Positions 51,101-60,064 of a stretch of DNA of 64,000 nucleotides are shown here, piece after piece. A model generated the notes under the pieces. That model searched no databases and was not told the DNA's origin. It was given only the letters and a program-made list of their open reading frames with translations. A program made the translations under genes and the position numbers. Position 1 is the first letter of the stretch, and each line of letters begins with the position of its first letter. Origin of the DNA: Nitrospira sp. (GTDB taxonomy: Bacteria; Nitrospirota; Nitrospiria; Nitrospirales; Nitrospiraceae); contig CP054184.1 of NCBI GenBank assembly GCA_015709715.1, positions 3,457,001 to 3,521,000 on the forward strand. Direction: 5' to 3'.

Positions 51101-52822
51101 TCAGAAATTGGTCCAGAGTTGAACAATGCCCCAGTCTTGATCAGTGGACGTGCCGAGCTGTCGCCCGATGTAGGGGCCGGCGAAGAAGTGTCCATAGATG
51201 ACCGCCAGAGAAATTTTTCCATCCGCGAACATGTGACTCCATGCGAAGTCGATCTCGTCGCCGACGTGCGTCGTGTGATTGTCGGCTCGCGAGAAGACCA
51301 ACGGCCCCTGTGATCCACGGTACCAATTGTCGCGTGCGCTTGCCAAGTACTTGCGCAGGGCCCAGATCTCTACGTGATCGCGCGCCGTCGGACGGAATTG
51401 GAAGTTGACCTGCGGCTGGACGCTGTTGCGCCAGGCGCCGTTGAGCATGTAGCCGACGTGAAGGAAGTTCGTCGGGAAAAAATTCTCGAAGGTGTTGGCG
51501 TTGCCGCCGCAACTGCGCGCCTGGGTGCCGTCCGACGTGACGCAGTTGCTGTCGCCGTCGCCGGACGCGTAGTCGAAGCCGATCGCAACCCGAGGTTTCC
51601 AGGCATGCCGGTACCAGGTATGCCCCAGCCACGTGCCGGACGCCCAAGCGTTGATCCGGAGGTTGCGTTGATTGTCGCCGCCGAACCCGTCCGCGGCGCG
51701 GCCGAACTGATAGGCTGTTTCATGTGCGAAGTCCCAGTTCCCGTCCCTGACCTCGATCCGCATGCCCACCATGTGGCGCAATTGCGAGGCCGATTTCGCC
51801 AGATACTGACCGGGGTTCGCCCGCTCCGGCAGTCGATTGGAGTAGAGGACATAGTAGGGCTCCACGACCATACGCGGGAGACTGCGGATCTGGTTGTAGA
51901 AGACGACGAGGTCTACGTCGCTGCCGGCATCCGATGCATGTTGCGCCAGCGCCGGATTGCAAGTCGACGAGGATCCCGGCTCAGTGTCACAGGTTAACAG
52001 GTTGGGGGTCAGACTTCCTCCGGGATGCCCCTGCCCCACGTCCGTTTCGGAGTTCCGGAACCAACCCAGTTTGAGGTCGAAGTCGGTCTTGGCGTAACTC
52101 AACATGACCCCATCGTGAGAATAGCCGGTGTTGGCCCAATCGAAGTGCCCGAACAAGCGTTGGTTACCGAAGACGACATATTGCCGGCCGATCTTCACGC
52201 TGAGTCCCTCAACGCCGACAAGATTGCGCACCAGGGCGTAAGCTGCGCGAAGTCCCAGGCGGCAGTGGCCGAGACGTGACGTGGCGCACTGGTGATTAGC
52301 CGCATCCCCATCCGTGGATCCGGTCGGCCTCCCGCTGCCTCCCCAGGTAGCGGAGTCTTGCAGCTCTACGTAAAAGTTGAGGTGAGGCGAGGGGTCGTAT
52401 CCCAGCCCCACTCGCGCCCATTGCTGGACGAAAAAATCCGCGGCGTTGCGGCCGCTGTGAGCCGCCGAACCAGAACCGGAAGGGGCGAGACTGTTACAAG
52501 CGCCATTGACCGGCGCTCCGCCGCCGAAACAGACGCTGTTCCGCCATTCCGGCCTGACGCGAAGATCGGCCCGCATCCAAAAATGTCGCAGATCAAAAGC
52601 GGACCAGAGGGGCGTCGAGGCGTCGGCCACACCCTCGCTCTCCATGTCCGGCGAGAGCGGAGCGGGCGAAGAGGTCAGCCCGGGAGACGCCGGCCCGTAG
52701 CGAATCGGTCCGACCTCAGCTTGGGTGGCGATCGGCGCCAATCCGGAGACGACCATCGCGACAAGGACGGCCAACAGGAGCCGTACGCTGCACTGGGACA
52801 TAAGGCGAGGCCTCGAATCCAT
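51101..52822 (-). CDS. Alginate-export-type outer-membrane channel
   Basis: A 573-residue beta-barrel protein with a signal peptide (about 1-36, ending ATQAEV). Barrel-type segments include FDLRHFWMRADLRVRPEWRN, LSVKIGRQYVVFGNQRLFGH and DFDLKLGWFRNSETDVG, and the end DQDWGIVQLWTNF closes with Phe. The K-I-G-R-Q-x-x-x-F-G-N-Q-R-L-F-G motif is typical of the alginate-export (AlgE-like) domain, used in several bacteria for outer-membrane passage of anionic substrates. Sits between a periplasmic protein gene and the sigma-54 activator. Start 52822 or 52801; the ribosome-binding site is distant. Confidence 0.85.
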   Translation of the reverse strand: MDSRPRLMSQCSVRLLLAVLVAMVVSGLAPIATQAEVGPIRYGPASPGLTSSPAPLSPDMESEGVADASTPLWSAFDLRHFWMRADLRVRPEWRNSVCFGGGAPVNGACNSLAPSGSGSAAHSGRNAADFFVQQWARVGLGYDPSPHLNFYVELQDSATWGGSGRPTGSTDGDAANHQCATSRLGHCRLGLRAAYALVRNLVGVEGLSVKIGRQYVVFGNQRLFGHFDWANTGYSHDGVMLSYAKTDFDLKLGWFRNSETDVGQGHPGGSLTPNLLTCDTEPGSSSTCNPALAQHASDAGSDVDLVVFYNQIRSLPRMVVEPYYVLYSNRLPERANPGQYLAKSASQLRHMVGMRIEVRDGNWDFAHETAYQFGRAADGFGGDNQRNLRINAWASGTWLGHTWYRHAWKPRVAIGFDYASGDGDSNCVTSDGTQARSCGGNANTFENFFPTNFLHVGYMLNGAWRNSVQPQVNFQFRPTARDHVEIWALRKYLASARDNWYRGSQGPLVFSRADNHTTHVGDEIDFAWSHMFADGKISLAVIYGHFFAGPYIGRQLGTSTDQDWGIVQLWTNF

Positions 52823-52932
52823 CGGAACATGGGAATCCTCCCTTCCCCCGTATGGGGACGACGGGTCGACCGCTCGCCCCGGCGAGCCGCCGACCCGTCG
52901 GCTGATTCACTGTTCGCTGAAGGCAATCGACC

Positions 52933-53424
52933 TTAGAAACCCATGGCCGCCCGTTCTTCCATGTTGCGCATGAACTCTTCGTGCTTCAGCACCTCGTCGG
53001 CGCCCTTGGCGCGGATGTGGCGATCGCGCGCATGGTACTCGTCCGGTGTGACGCGGTAGCAGAAGTCCCACAAGGCGTCGGCACTGTGGGAGTCGATGCC
53101 GCCTACTCTGGCCTCAAGCATCACCATGAGCTGGTTGACGCCGTCATAGGTGGCGCGTCGGTTGCCCGCACGATAGAGTTCTCGGACCTTCCGCATCTGG
53201 TCGACGTAGGCTTCGAAGTTTCCCGGTATCAGATTCTTTTCCGCCAAGGTCTGGTATGTGACCACTTGCCCCAACAACTCCTCGGCCCAGGCTTGCGATT
53301 TCTGGTTGCTGTTCCACATCACGGGTTCAATGCCGTTGGAAAATCCTTGGGCTGTGGACAGCCCGAGGAACGTGATCCCGCTGGCTAACAGGGCTGCGGA
53401 AAAAAATCGGATGGTTCTGCTCAT
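52933..53424 (-). CDS. Periplasmic hypothetical protein of the sigma-54 operon
   Basis: A 163-residue exported protein: signal peptide MSRTIRFFSAALLASGITFL to about residue 27 (TAQGFS), then an all-helical mature domain with WAEELLGQVVTYQTLAEKNL, VDQMRKVRELYRAGNRRATY and YRVTPDEYHARDRHIRAKG. No Cys, no heme motif and no recognised family. AAGGAGGAGGACGTC precedes the ATG, a very strong ribosome-binding site, indicating high expression. First gene behind a sigma-54 promoter, followed 110 bases later by the porin gene. Confidence 0.75.
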   Translation of the reverse strand: MSRTIRFFSAALLASGITFLGLSTAQGFSNGIEPVMWNSNQKSQAWAEELLGQVVTYQTLAEKNLIPGNFEAYVDQMRKVRELYRAGNRRATYDGVNQLMVMLEARVGGIDSHSADALWDFCYRVTPDEYHARDRHIRAKGADEVLKHEEFMRNMEERAAMGF

Positions 53425-53514
53425 GACGTCCTCCTCCTTGAGATCTATTCGGCGCGGTGCCGATTGAATGGTATTGGTTGCTGTATATTGTGATGCTCTG
53501 CTGCTGGTTCATAT

Positions 53515-53530
53515 AGCAATGGCCGTGCCG
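53515..53530 (-). promoter_or_regulatory. Sigma-54 (-24/-12) promoter
   Basis: On the minus strand CGGCACGGCCATTGCT: identical to the RpoN consensus GGCACG-N4-TTGCT apart from the first base, with GG and GC exactly 12 bases apart. Transcription would start near 53504, 80 bases before the gene at 53424. The operon it drives ends in a sigma-54 activator gene. Confidence 0.8.
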
Positions 53531-53622
53531 TTTCGCATCGGCGAACAATGATTGACAAATTATTGATTTACTGTGAAAAAAACAGGTGGTTGCGCTTGGG
53601 GCTCTGTTTTGGGCGAAGGTGT

Positions 53623-53638
53623 CCGTTATTAGGAACGG
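53623..53638. promoter_or_regulatory. Inverted repeat upstream of the sigma-54 promoter
   Basis: CCGTT-ATTAGG-AACGG, about 95-125 bases upstream of the promoter at 53515-53530, a position suited to an enhancer-binding protein. Single copy; function inferred from position only. Confidence 0.35.
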
Positions 53639-53724
53639 TGTAGTTCGTGAAATAAAACGGTAACGGTGGCGACAGCGGCAAAGACGAGCAGGTCCCTGCT
53701 GATGGGAAGGATGGCAAGCAAGCA

Positions 53725-54450
53725 ATGAATCTGGCGTGGTATCCGTACCTGATGTTTTGGGGAATCGGCTTATTGTGTTTCGCAGTGGAGTGGTGCTTCC
53801 CAGCCCGCCCGATTCGGTATCGTGCGGTGTTGTGGCGGGATCTGTTGGCGTTGGGACTGTACAATCTCTCGTTTCTGCTGGTTGTGCAACTGACGGATCG
53901 TATTCCCATCCCCTCCTACCTCCCCGTTGCCCTCTACACGCTGCCGACGATCTTCAAACTGATCCTCTTTTATCTTGTCGAGGACTTCGGGCTCTATTGG
54001 GTCCATCGGCTCATGCACACGAGGGCGCTGTGGCGGGTGCACCGCTGGCATCATTCTCCCACCTCCCTGTATTGGTTGGCCGGGATTCGGGCGACCATTC
54101 CCCATATCGCTCTCTTCAACCTGACCTACGTCGCGGCCCTTCCCCTCCTGCACGACGCATCCGCCTGGGCTTTTCAATTCATCATGGTTGAACACATTGT
54201 GCGAAATAACTGGATGCATTTGAATGTCACCTGGCGATCCTCTAGGTTGGAATGGATCTTCGTGACTCCTCGGTATCACCACATTCATCACAGTAAAGAC
54301 CCGGCCCATCAAAAAAAGAATCTAGGCGCATGGCTGACGATCTGGGATCGGTTGTTCGGCACCTATTATGATCCCGACCAGATTCAGGGAGACCTGTCCT
54401 TCGGCTTGAGCGAACGAGTCGCGCCTGCAAGGCTTGTGATAGGTTTGTAA
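53725..54450 (+). CDS. Fatty acid hydroxylase/sterol desaturase family membrane protein
   Basis: A 241-residue di-iron membrane hydroxylase with at least four helices and the full set of histidine boxes: HRLMH, HRWHH, the HI-V-EH region FIMVEHIVRNNWMH and HHIHH, which bind the iron pair. It probably hydroxylates or desaturates lipids such as fatty acids, hopanoids or carotenoids. The ATG is 275 bases from the divergent sigma-54 operon. Its stop is 18 bases before the glycosyltransferase gene, suggesting one transcript. Confidence 0.9.
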   Translation: MNLAWYPYLMFWGIGLLCFAVEWCFPARPIRYRAVLWRDLLALGLYNLSFLLVVQLTDRIPIPSYLPVALYTLPTIFKLILFYLVEDFGLYWVHRLMHTRALWRVHRWHHSPTSLYWLAGIRATIPHIALFNLTYVAALPLLHDASAWAFQFIMVEHIVRNNWMHLNVTWRSSRLEWIFVTPRYHHIHHSKDPAHQKKNLGAWLTIWDRLFGTYYDPDQIQGDLSFGLSERVAPARLVIGL

Positions 54451-54467
54451 GGCCTCTCTCTTCTGTA

Positions 54468-55622
54468 ATGCGGTTTGAGCCAGTCACTATGCCGATATCG
54501 GAACAGGGGCAGGGTACAGTCGGAACTCTGCCGGGTCCGGAACTATCCGTCATCGTCCCTACCTTCAACGAACGGGACAACATCGTCCGGTTGGTCGATC
54601 TCCTGGAATCCTGCTTGGCCGGGGTGCGTTGGGAATTGATTGTGGTGGACGACGATTCGCCCGACAAAACCGTCGACATCGTGCGTAACCTTGCCTGTGC
54701 CAACCGTCACGTGCGTTGTGTGCAACGGATCGGCCGCCGTGGACTGTCCTCTGCCTGTCTCGAAGGGATGTTGTCCAGTTCCGCGCCGTTCCTGGCCGTG
54801 ATGGATGGCGATCTCCAACATGATGAACGGCTCTTGCCGGAGATGCTCAGGCAGCTCAAACAGGGGGGATATGACATCGTCATCGGAAGCCGGTATATGG
54901 CCGGCGGAAGTATCGGCCAATGGGGAGGTTTTCGCGCGCGGACAAGCCGGTTGGCGACCTTTGTGAGCCGGCCCTGGGTTCCGGAGGGACTCACCGATCC
55001 GATGAGTGGGTTCTTCGCTTTACGGCGTGACACCTTCGATCTGCTCGTTCGGCGGACGTCCGGGCTCGGATTCAAACTGTTACTCGACTTCTTTGCGTCG
55101 TCGCCTCGTCCGCTTCGGTTCAAAGAACTTCCCTTTGAGTTCAGAACTCGGTACGCCGGGGAAAGCAAGGTCGATGGTCAGGTGGTGTGGGAGTACTTCA
55201 TGCTCCTGCTCGACAAGTCAATCGGCCGATTCGTGCCGGTGCGACTGGTCGCGTTTGCCTTGGTCGGCGGATCGGGGGTGGCCGTGCACTTCGCCTCGTT
55301 GCTGCTCTTGTATCGCGGCTTATCCTTGCCCTTTGCGTGGGGGCAGACGCTCGCGACCTTGCTGGCGATGACCAGCAATTTTGCGCTGAACAACCTCATC
55401 ACCTATCGCGACCGACGGCTCAGGGGAAGGCACTGGGCGCGAGGATGGCTCTCGTTCGTGCTCGTGTGCGGCCTCGGCGCGATCGGGAATGTGGGGGTAG
55501 CATCCTATCTGTTCAGGCGAGATCTCCACTGGGGCGTCTCCGCGATGGCGGGCATCCTCGTGGGGACGGTGTGGAACTATGCCGTGACCGCTTCCTACAC
55601 CTGGAAAGTCAAGGCCCGGTAG
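54468..55622 (+). CDS. GT2 glycosyltransferase fused to a GtrA domain
   Basis: A 384-residue protein. The N-terminal part (about 22-245) is a DPM1-like family 2 glycosyltransferase with VIVPTFNERDNIVRLVDLLE, the metal-binding DGDLQHDE and the DPMSGFFALRR acceptor-loop segment; the C-terminal part (about 250-380) is a four-helix GtrA domain (RLVAFALVGGSGVAVHFASL, ATLLAMTSNFALNNLITYRD). Such fusions make or flip polyprenyl-phosphate sugars for envelope glycan modification. The start is weakly supported; an ATG at 54489 is possible. It converges on the membrane gene at 55629. Confidence 0.92.
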   Translation: MRFEPVTMPISEQGQGTVGTLPGPELSVIVPTFNERDNIVRLVDLLESCLAGVRWELIVVDDDSPDKTVDIVRNLACANRHVRCVQRIGRRGLSSACLEGMLSSSAPFLAVMDGDLQHDERLLPEMLRQLKQGGYDIVIGSRYMAGGSIGQWGGFRARTSRLATFVSRPWVPEGLTDPMSGFFALRRDTFDLLVRRTSGLGFKLLLDFFASSPRPLRFKELPFEFRTRYAGESKVDGQVVWEYFMLLLDKSIGRFVPVRLVAFALVGGSGVAVHFASLLLLYRGLSLPFAWGQTLATLLAMTSNFALNNLITYRDRRLRGRHWARGWLSFVLVCGLGAIGNVGVASYLFRRDLHWGVSAMAGILVGTVWNYAVTASYTWKVKAR

Positions 55623-55628
55623 CGTGGG

Positions 55629-57191
55629 TCACGGTTGGCGCTCAGGGATCCGGTACAGCACGAACTCGTCGCCTTGGGCGACCGGAACGAAGTCCGATGG
55701 TACCGGCGGACGAAGAGTCTGGGTGCGGCGCACCATTGCGTACTCGTATTGAGTGCGAAACCGGTCCCAAGGAATGGGAACGGCTTGGGCCAGGAATTCT
55801 TCCACGGTCAGTAGTGACCGCATCGCCGCGGTCAGTTGCACCGGCTGTTGGCCCGGCGCCGTGAACAGATTGGACACAAAGGTTGATCGGCGGATGATAC
55901 CCCAACAGGACAGATTGACCAGCGGTCTGGTCTCGGGAATCCTCGAATCCCGAGGCGAGTTGGCATCGTACGAAGTGAGTTTAATCGCGGACAGCAGCCG
56001 CGTCCCCTCCGGCAGTCGATCGAGCGCCGCGATAAATTGGCGATAGTGGCGATTCGTCTCCAGCCACCCGTCGGTAATCACCGCCATCCGCAGCACAAAC
56101 AGCAGGCTCAACGCCAAGGCCACGGGAGCAAACCAGCGCCGGCGCCGCTCCGCCCAATCCGAACTTGCGATCGCCAGGAGGATGACCACCAACGGCATGC
56201 GGATATCGACGACCGCCGTCGTCCCGATCGATGCCGGCATGGCCAGTGCCGCCCCCAGCGTCGTGGCCAATGGAAGGTACATGGAGGGGCGCAGGGACCA
56301 CCGTTGTCGCGCAAGGCCCACCCCGATGAGCCCCGCCAAGAGCATCACGGTCAAGCGATCCAACCCCTGATGTTCCGTGCGGAGTGTTCCCTTGAAGGCC
56401 TCGACCTTGGTGTTCAAGGGGAGAAATGTCACTGTCGGTGACGGGGGTAATCCGCGGAGCCAGAACGGATAGTCTGAGGGCCCGGTTCTGAACGTCGGCG
56501 AAAGGGCTAGCAGGATCAGCGGTAAGACGAGGGTCGGGAGCGCCTTCACGAGCGAGCTATCCATGACCTGAGTGCCGGTGTGCCGGTCGTTCCACCAGGC
56601 GGCGCATTCGTGAGACAGCACGACGAGGGCGAACACACCAAAGGCGAACAGATGGGCGAAGAACAGCATGACCGCGAGCACGGAAAAGAGCGGCACGAGC
56701 AGGCGCGCAGACCGATCGCGGAGCATGATCCAGAGGGCGCAGGTGAACAGGGCCAAGCCGAGGCCGAATAAATAATTCAGGAATCCCCAGAGGAAGACGC
56801 TGTTATAGAGAAAGAAAAATGCCAAAAGGGGCCAAGGCGACCATCGTCGATGGAGAGCGGCATGCAAGGCCATTGTGCCGCCTACCAGGAAGGTGAGAAT
56901 CAACCCAAGAAAGGTTTTGCCGGCTGTTTCGATCGAGACAAGCGCCAATAGCGGCGGCAGGAGGAGGTCGATAGCAAGGTTGGGCAGGAGGTCCCAGTGG
57001 ATTTCATAATACTGCCGCAAGAAGGGCTGCCGCCCGCCGTCGGCCAGGATGTGAATGCGAGCCATGTGGTTCGGATAGTCCACCAGCGGCGGGATGTCCA
57101 CCAGCAGAATTGGGACCAAGGCGATGAGGAGCAGGACTCCGGCTGCGCCGAGAATGCTCCGGCGGAGAGCGCTGTTCTGTGGGATGTCTAT
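55629..57191 (-). CDS. Polytopic membrane protein, GT-C-like; start apparently ATA
   Basis: An integral membrane protein of about 520 residues with some ten hydrophobic helices and a soluble C-terminal domain of about 140 residues. The D-I-P-P-L-x-D-Y-P-N-H element near the N-terminus recalls the first periplasmic loop of GT-C glycosyltransferases that use polyprenyl-phosphate sugars, but the family is not certain. No ATG, GTG or TTG occurs between the upstream in-frame stop (57219-57221) and a TTG at 57119 that would cut off the first helix. A GGGAGG (57198-57203) sits six bases before ATA at 57189-57191, giving a complete first helix SILGAAGVLLLIALVPILLV. Confidence 0.62.
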   Translation of the reverse strand: MDIPQNSALRRSILGAAGVLLLIALVPILLVDIPPLVDYPNHMARIHILADGGRQPFLRQYYEIHWDLLPNLAIDLLLPPLLALVSIETAGKTFLGLILTFLVGGTMALHAALHRRWSPWPLLAFFFLYNSVFLWGFLNYLFGLGLALFTCALWIMLRDRSARLLVPLFSVLAVMLFFAHLFAFGVFALVVLSHECAAWWNDRHTGTQVMDSSLVKALPTLVLPLILLALSPTFRTGPSDYPFWLRGLPPSPTVTFLPLNTKVEAFKGTLRTEHQGLDRLTVMLLAGLIGVGLARQRWSLRPSMYLPLATTLGAALAMPASIGTTAVVDIRMPLVVILLAIASSDWAERRRRWFAPVALALSLLFVLRMAVITDGWLETNRHYRQFIAALDRLPEGTRLLSAIKLTSYDANSPRDSRIPETRPLVNLSCWGIIRRSTFVSNLFTAPGQQPVQLTAAMRSLLTVEEFLAQAVPIPWDRFRTQYEYAMVRRTQTLRPPVPSDFVPVAQGDEFVLYRIPERQP

Positions 57192-57218
57192 CGAGTGCCT
57201 CCCTGATGTGGCGGCGTC

Positions 57219-58469
57219 CTAGCGGAGCCCGTTCTCGCTGAGACTGACGAACTGCCTGCGGAATCCCACCACCTTGGCCAGGTAGTCTCGGGTTTCCTGA
57301 TAGGGGAGCGATGAGCGGAGGCGATCGTAAAGGGCGGACGGCTGCAGTCGGTTGATTTGATCCACTGCTGCGCGCTGATCTTTGGAGAAGGTCTTGAAGA
57401 CATTGCCGGCGCCGGTATTGTAAGCGGAAATGACGCAGTACTCCCGCGAGACCAGGTCCGCCACGTCGTCCAGCTGGCTGTAGGTCAGCACATTGAGGTA
57501 GGCGGTGCCGAGTTCGATGTTGTTCTCCGGATCGAACAGGTAGTCGCGAGTCGGGGCCTTGTCCTCACCCTTGGCCTTGCGAAAGGCATCACGGCCGCCG
57601 CTGGTGGGAACCAGCTGCATCAAGCCATAGGCCGGTGCCGAACTGACCGCAAAGGGATTGAAGTTGCTTTCTGTGCGGATAATGGCGAACACGAGGCTTG
57701 GGCTGATCTGGTACCGTTCAGCAAACTGTGTGACGGTTGTGCGGTACTTCTCGGCCTGCTTATGCGAAAAGTTCGACACCATCGGAATGGTCACGAGATG
57801 GGCGGTCTTTCGTCCGTCTTCCTGATCCACCTCCCGGGTGCTCGGGCCCTTGGCGAGCAACGAGTCTGCGAATTGCTCGGCTTCCGACGGCGTGCGCAGG
57901 GGTTTGCCGGCTTGATCCACCACCAGGCCGAGGAGGTATGGCTCCTTGTCGCTGGTCAGGGTGATTTCCTTATCGGTGAACAGATCGACACTCCGGGGAT
58001 CGTTGGGTGTGAGGAGCGTGGTCACGACCGCATTTTTCAGGCTCGTTCGCGGATCCTTGTCGTCGAGCGTTTCGATGACGATGGTGCCAGCGTCGAAATC
58101 CACGATCGCCCGGCTCCGATAATTCTGTGTGTATTTGACGTACTTCTTCTGCTCGGGGAGTTTGACCTCCTTCTGCCCCCACTTCTTGCCGACCTCACCG
58201 CTCAGGGCCGCCATGAGGGCTTGGAAATCTCGCTGAATCGCTCGGAGATCCCGTAGCAGGGCCTGCGGATCGCGCCCATACTGCTCGACTCGACGCTTGG
58301 CAATGTCGGCCGGGTCCTTGCCCCCGACGATATCCAGGACCGTTCGTCCGGTATTGCTGCCGACGGCCCGTTCAGCCGCGCCCAGCATCTTGTCGGCGGT
58401 TTCACAGCCCGAGAGCAGCAGGGAAAGAGTCAACCCGAAGAACAAGGCAGGAAGTCGCCTGGCATGCAT
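57219..58469 (-). CDS. Membrane-bound lytic murein transglycosylase, lipoprotein (MltC-like)
   Basis: A 416-residue lipoprotein (lipobox LLLSGC at about residue 22) with an N-terminal domain of the MltC type (about 30-235) and a C-terminal SLT catalytic domain: the Glu in FAIIRTESNFNPFAVSSAPA, then GLMQLVPTSGG, YLFDPENNIELGTAYLNVL and YCVISAYNTGAGNV. It cleaves peptidoglycan glycan strands during growth. Start taken at MHARRLPALFFGLTLSL because of the lipobox; the frame runs upstream to 58688. Divergent from mlaC, convergent with nothing, and its stop is in frame with the next membrane gene. Confidence 0.9.
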   Translation of the reverse strand: MHARRLPALFFGLTLSLLLSGCETADKMLGAAERAVGSNTGRTVLDIVGGKDPADIAKRRVEQYGRDPQALLRDLRAIQRDFQALMAALSGEVGKKWGQKEVKLPEQKKYVKYTQNYRSRAIVDFDAGTIVIETLDDKDPRTSLKNAVVTTLLTPNDPRSVDLFTDKEITLTSDKEPYLLGLVVDQAGKPLRTPSEAEQFADSLLAKGPSTREVDQEDGRKTAHLVTIPMVSNFSHKQAEKYRTTVTQFAERYQISPSLVFAIIRTESNFNPFAVSSAPAYGLMQLVPTSGGRDAFRKAKGEDKAPTRDYLFDPENNIELGTAYLNVLTYSQLDDVADLVSREYCVISAYNTGAGNVFKTFSKDQRAAVDQINRLQPSALYDRLRSSLPYQETRDYLAKVVGFRRQFVSLSENGLR

Positions 58470-58606
58470 GGGCCGAGTATACAGAAGGAGCCTAGGGTTC
58501 GAAAAGAGAAAGTCTGGATCGGGGAGCGCTGGGCCTAACTTGACGCCTTGAATAGCCGGTCGGTACCATGATCGACGGCGTCTTCTAATTGCCCGAGAGG
58601 TAGGAA

Positions 58607-59254
58607 ATGGCTTTGAATGGTTGCGACACGAAACCCGGACGGAACCGACGTGAAGACAGTCTCGCCCGGGTTCTCTTGACGACCGCAATCGTGGCCGCTC
58701 TGTATATTCCTCTGCCGCACCTCGCGTCCGCGGAGCAGACTGCGACGGAGGCCGTCCGCGGGACGGTCCGGGAGGTCCTGTATGTGCTGTGTGAGTTGCG
58801 CGATGCCAGCCGCACGGCGCAACGGCAGTGGGAAGTCGAGCAGATCGTACGCCGCAGCTTCAACTACGAAGCGATGGCCCAACGCTCGCTGGGAGAGGCC
58901 TGGGAGGGCCTGTCCGCACCCCAGCGCCGGCAATATGTCCGCCTCTTTGTGCAGCTCTTGCGTGACGACGTGACCGATCGGCTCCGGGATTACTCTGCGG
59001 ACCGCGTGGCCTACCTGTCGGAGGGAGAAGGCGATGCGGTAAGGGAGGTTACCACGGCGCCCGCCGGGGTAGAGGTCGATACGCGCATTGAATTTCAGGT
59101 GGTGTGGCGCTCCGGTTCGTGGCTCATGGATGACATGGTCGTCGATGGCGCAAGTCTGGTCGGGCGGTACCAAGCCCAATTCTCCCGTATTCTCCGAGAC
59201 GGCTCCTTTGCTGAACTCATGGAGCGTATGCAGCAGCGCGATCTGGTCGCATAA
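58607..59254 (+). CDS. MlaC-family phospholipid-binding protein
   Basis: A 215-residue exported protein of the MlaC/Ttg2D family: a signal region (about 15-43), then the helical-beta fold with RNRREDSLARVLLTTA... upstream and NYEAMAQRSLGEAWEGLSAP, YVRLFVQLLRDDVTDRLRDY and WLMDDMVVDGASLVGRYQAQ. MlaC ferries phospholipids across the periplasm between the MlaFEDB complex and the outer membrane; no other mla gene is nearby. GAGAGGTAGGAA precedes the ATG. Convergent with the regulator gene at 59288. Confidence 0.85.
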   Translation: MALNGCDTKPGRNRREDSLARVLLTTAIVAALYIPLPHLASAEQTATEAVRGTVREVLYVLCELRDASRTAQRQWEVEQIVRRSFNYEAMAQRSLGEAWEGLSAPQRRQYVRLFVQLLRDDVTDRLRDYSADRVAYLSEGEGDAVREVTTAPAGVEVDTRIEFQVVWRSGSWLMDDMVVDGASLVGRYQAQFSRILRDGSFAELMERMQQRDLVA

Positions 59255-59287
59255 TCGAAGGCCCACAGGACCGGTTCGATCGCGAGC

Positions 59288-59989
59288 CTATGCCGTGGCT
59301 TTACATGCCACGAGACCATATTGGTGCGCGCGAATGAGAAGCTTCTGACGGTTGGCAACACCCAGTTTGTCGAAAATGCTGGTGAGATGGTGACGCACGG
59401 TCGTGCTGGATATGGAGAGGCGGTCTGCGATGGCTTTGTTGGAAAGTCCTTGGCCGATGAGCACGATAACTTCATGCTCCCGTTCCGTCAACACATCGGG
59501 GCATGAGAGCGTGCCTGCTGAGGCGTCGGCGGGCTGCGCTGCTGCGGTCGATGTAGGGTGCGCGCCGGTTATGAGGAAGTTGCTTGCCGGTAGGGGTGGG
59601 GGGCAGCTGCAGAGGTATTCAATGGTGGCAAGGAGCACCACGGCTGGCTGAACGTTCAAGACGATGGCATCCGCTCCGGAAGACAAGGCTTCCAATGTGC
59701 GGTACTTGTGCTCAATCCCGCTCAATAACACGAGTTTTGTCTTCGGCACGGTGGTCTTGACCTTTCGAATCAGGTCGGGAAGGCTGCTGTCCGGTTCAGT
59801 CTCGATCACCAAGGCGTGCGGGGGCTTGTGTGTCAAGCTGAGTTCAGCATCAGCCGTGCCGGCCGCTTCCCAGAGCAGCTGGAGGCGAGGCTGGGAATTG
59901 ATGACAGTTTGAAGCCCCAGGCGAACCAGATGGTTCTTGCTGATGATGGCTGCGGTAATCGAGCGACCCTTCTCCTCTTGTCCGCTCAT
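59288..59989 (-). CDS. LuxR-type regulator with degenerate receiver domain
   Basis: A 233-residue regulator with a receiver-like N-terminal half (about 12-130) and a C-terminal LuxR HTH (about 165-225): LTEREHEVIVLIGQGLSNKA, IADRLSISSTTVRHHLTSIF. In the receiver the acidic pair reads SKNH and the phospho-Asp position reads ALVIETEPDSS with no Asp in place, so normal phosphorylation is unlikely. The tail GLVACKATA is unusual. AAAGGATTGTCAC precedes the ATG. Last of the minus-strand signalling genes. Confidence 0.85.
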   Translation of the reverse strand: MSGQEEKGRSITAAIISKNHLVRLGLQTVINSQPRLQLLWEAAGTADAELSLTHKPPHALVIETEPDSSLPDLIRKVKTTVPKTKLVLLSGIEHKYRTLEALSSGADAIVLNVQPAVVLLATIEYLCSCPPPLPASNFLITGAHPTSTAAAQPADASAGTLSCPDVLTEREHEVIVLIGQGLSNKAIADRLSISSTTVRHHLTSIFDKLGVANRQKLLIRAHQYGLVACKATA

Positions 59990-60064
59990 GTGACAATCCT
60001 TTCGATGACGACGTCCTATCGCGGTGTTCTCCGCTCAGCCGACCGGCCCTGCGGAGGCTGACGG

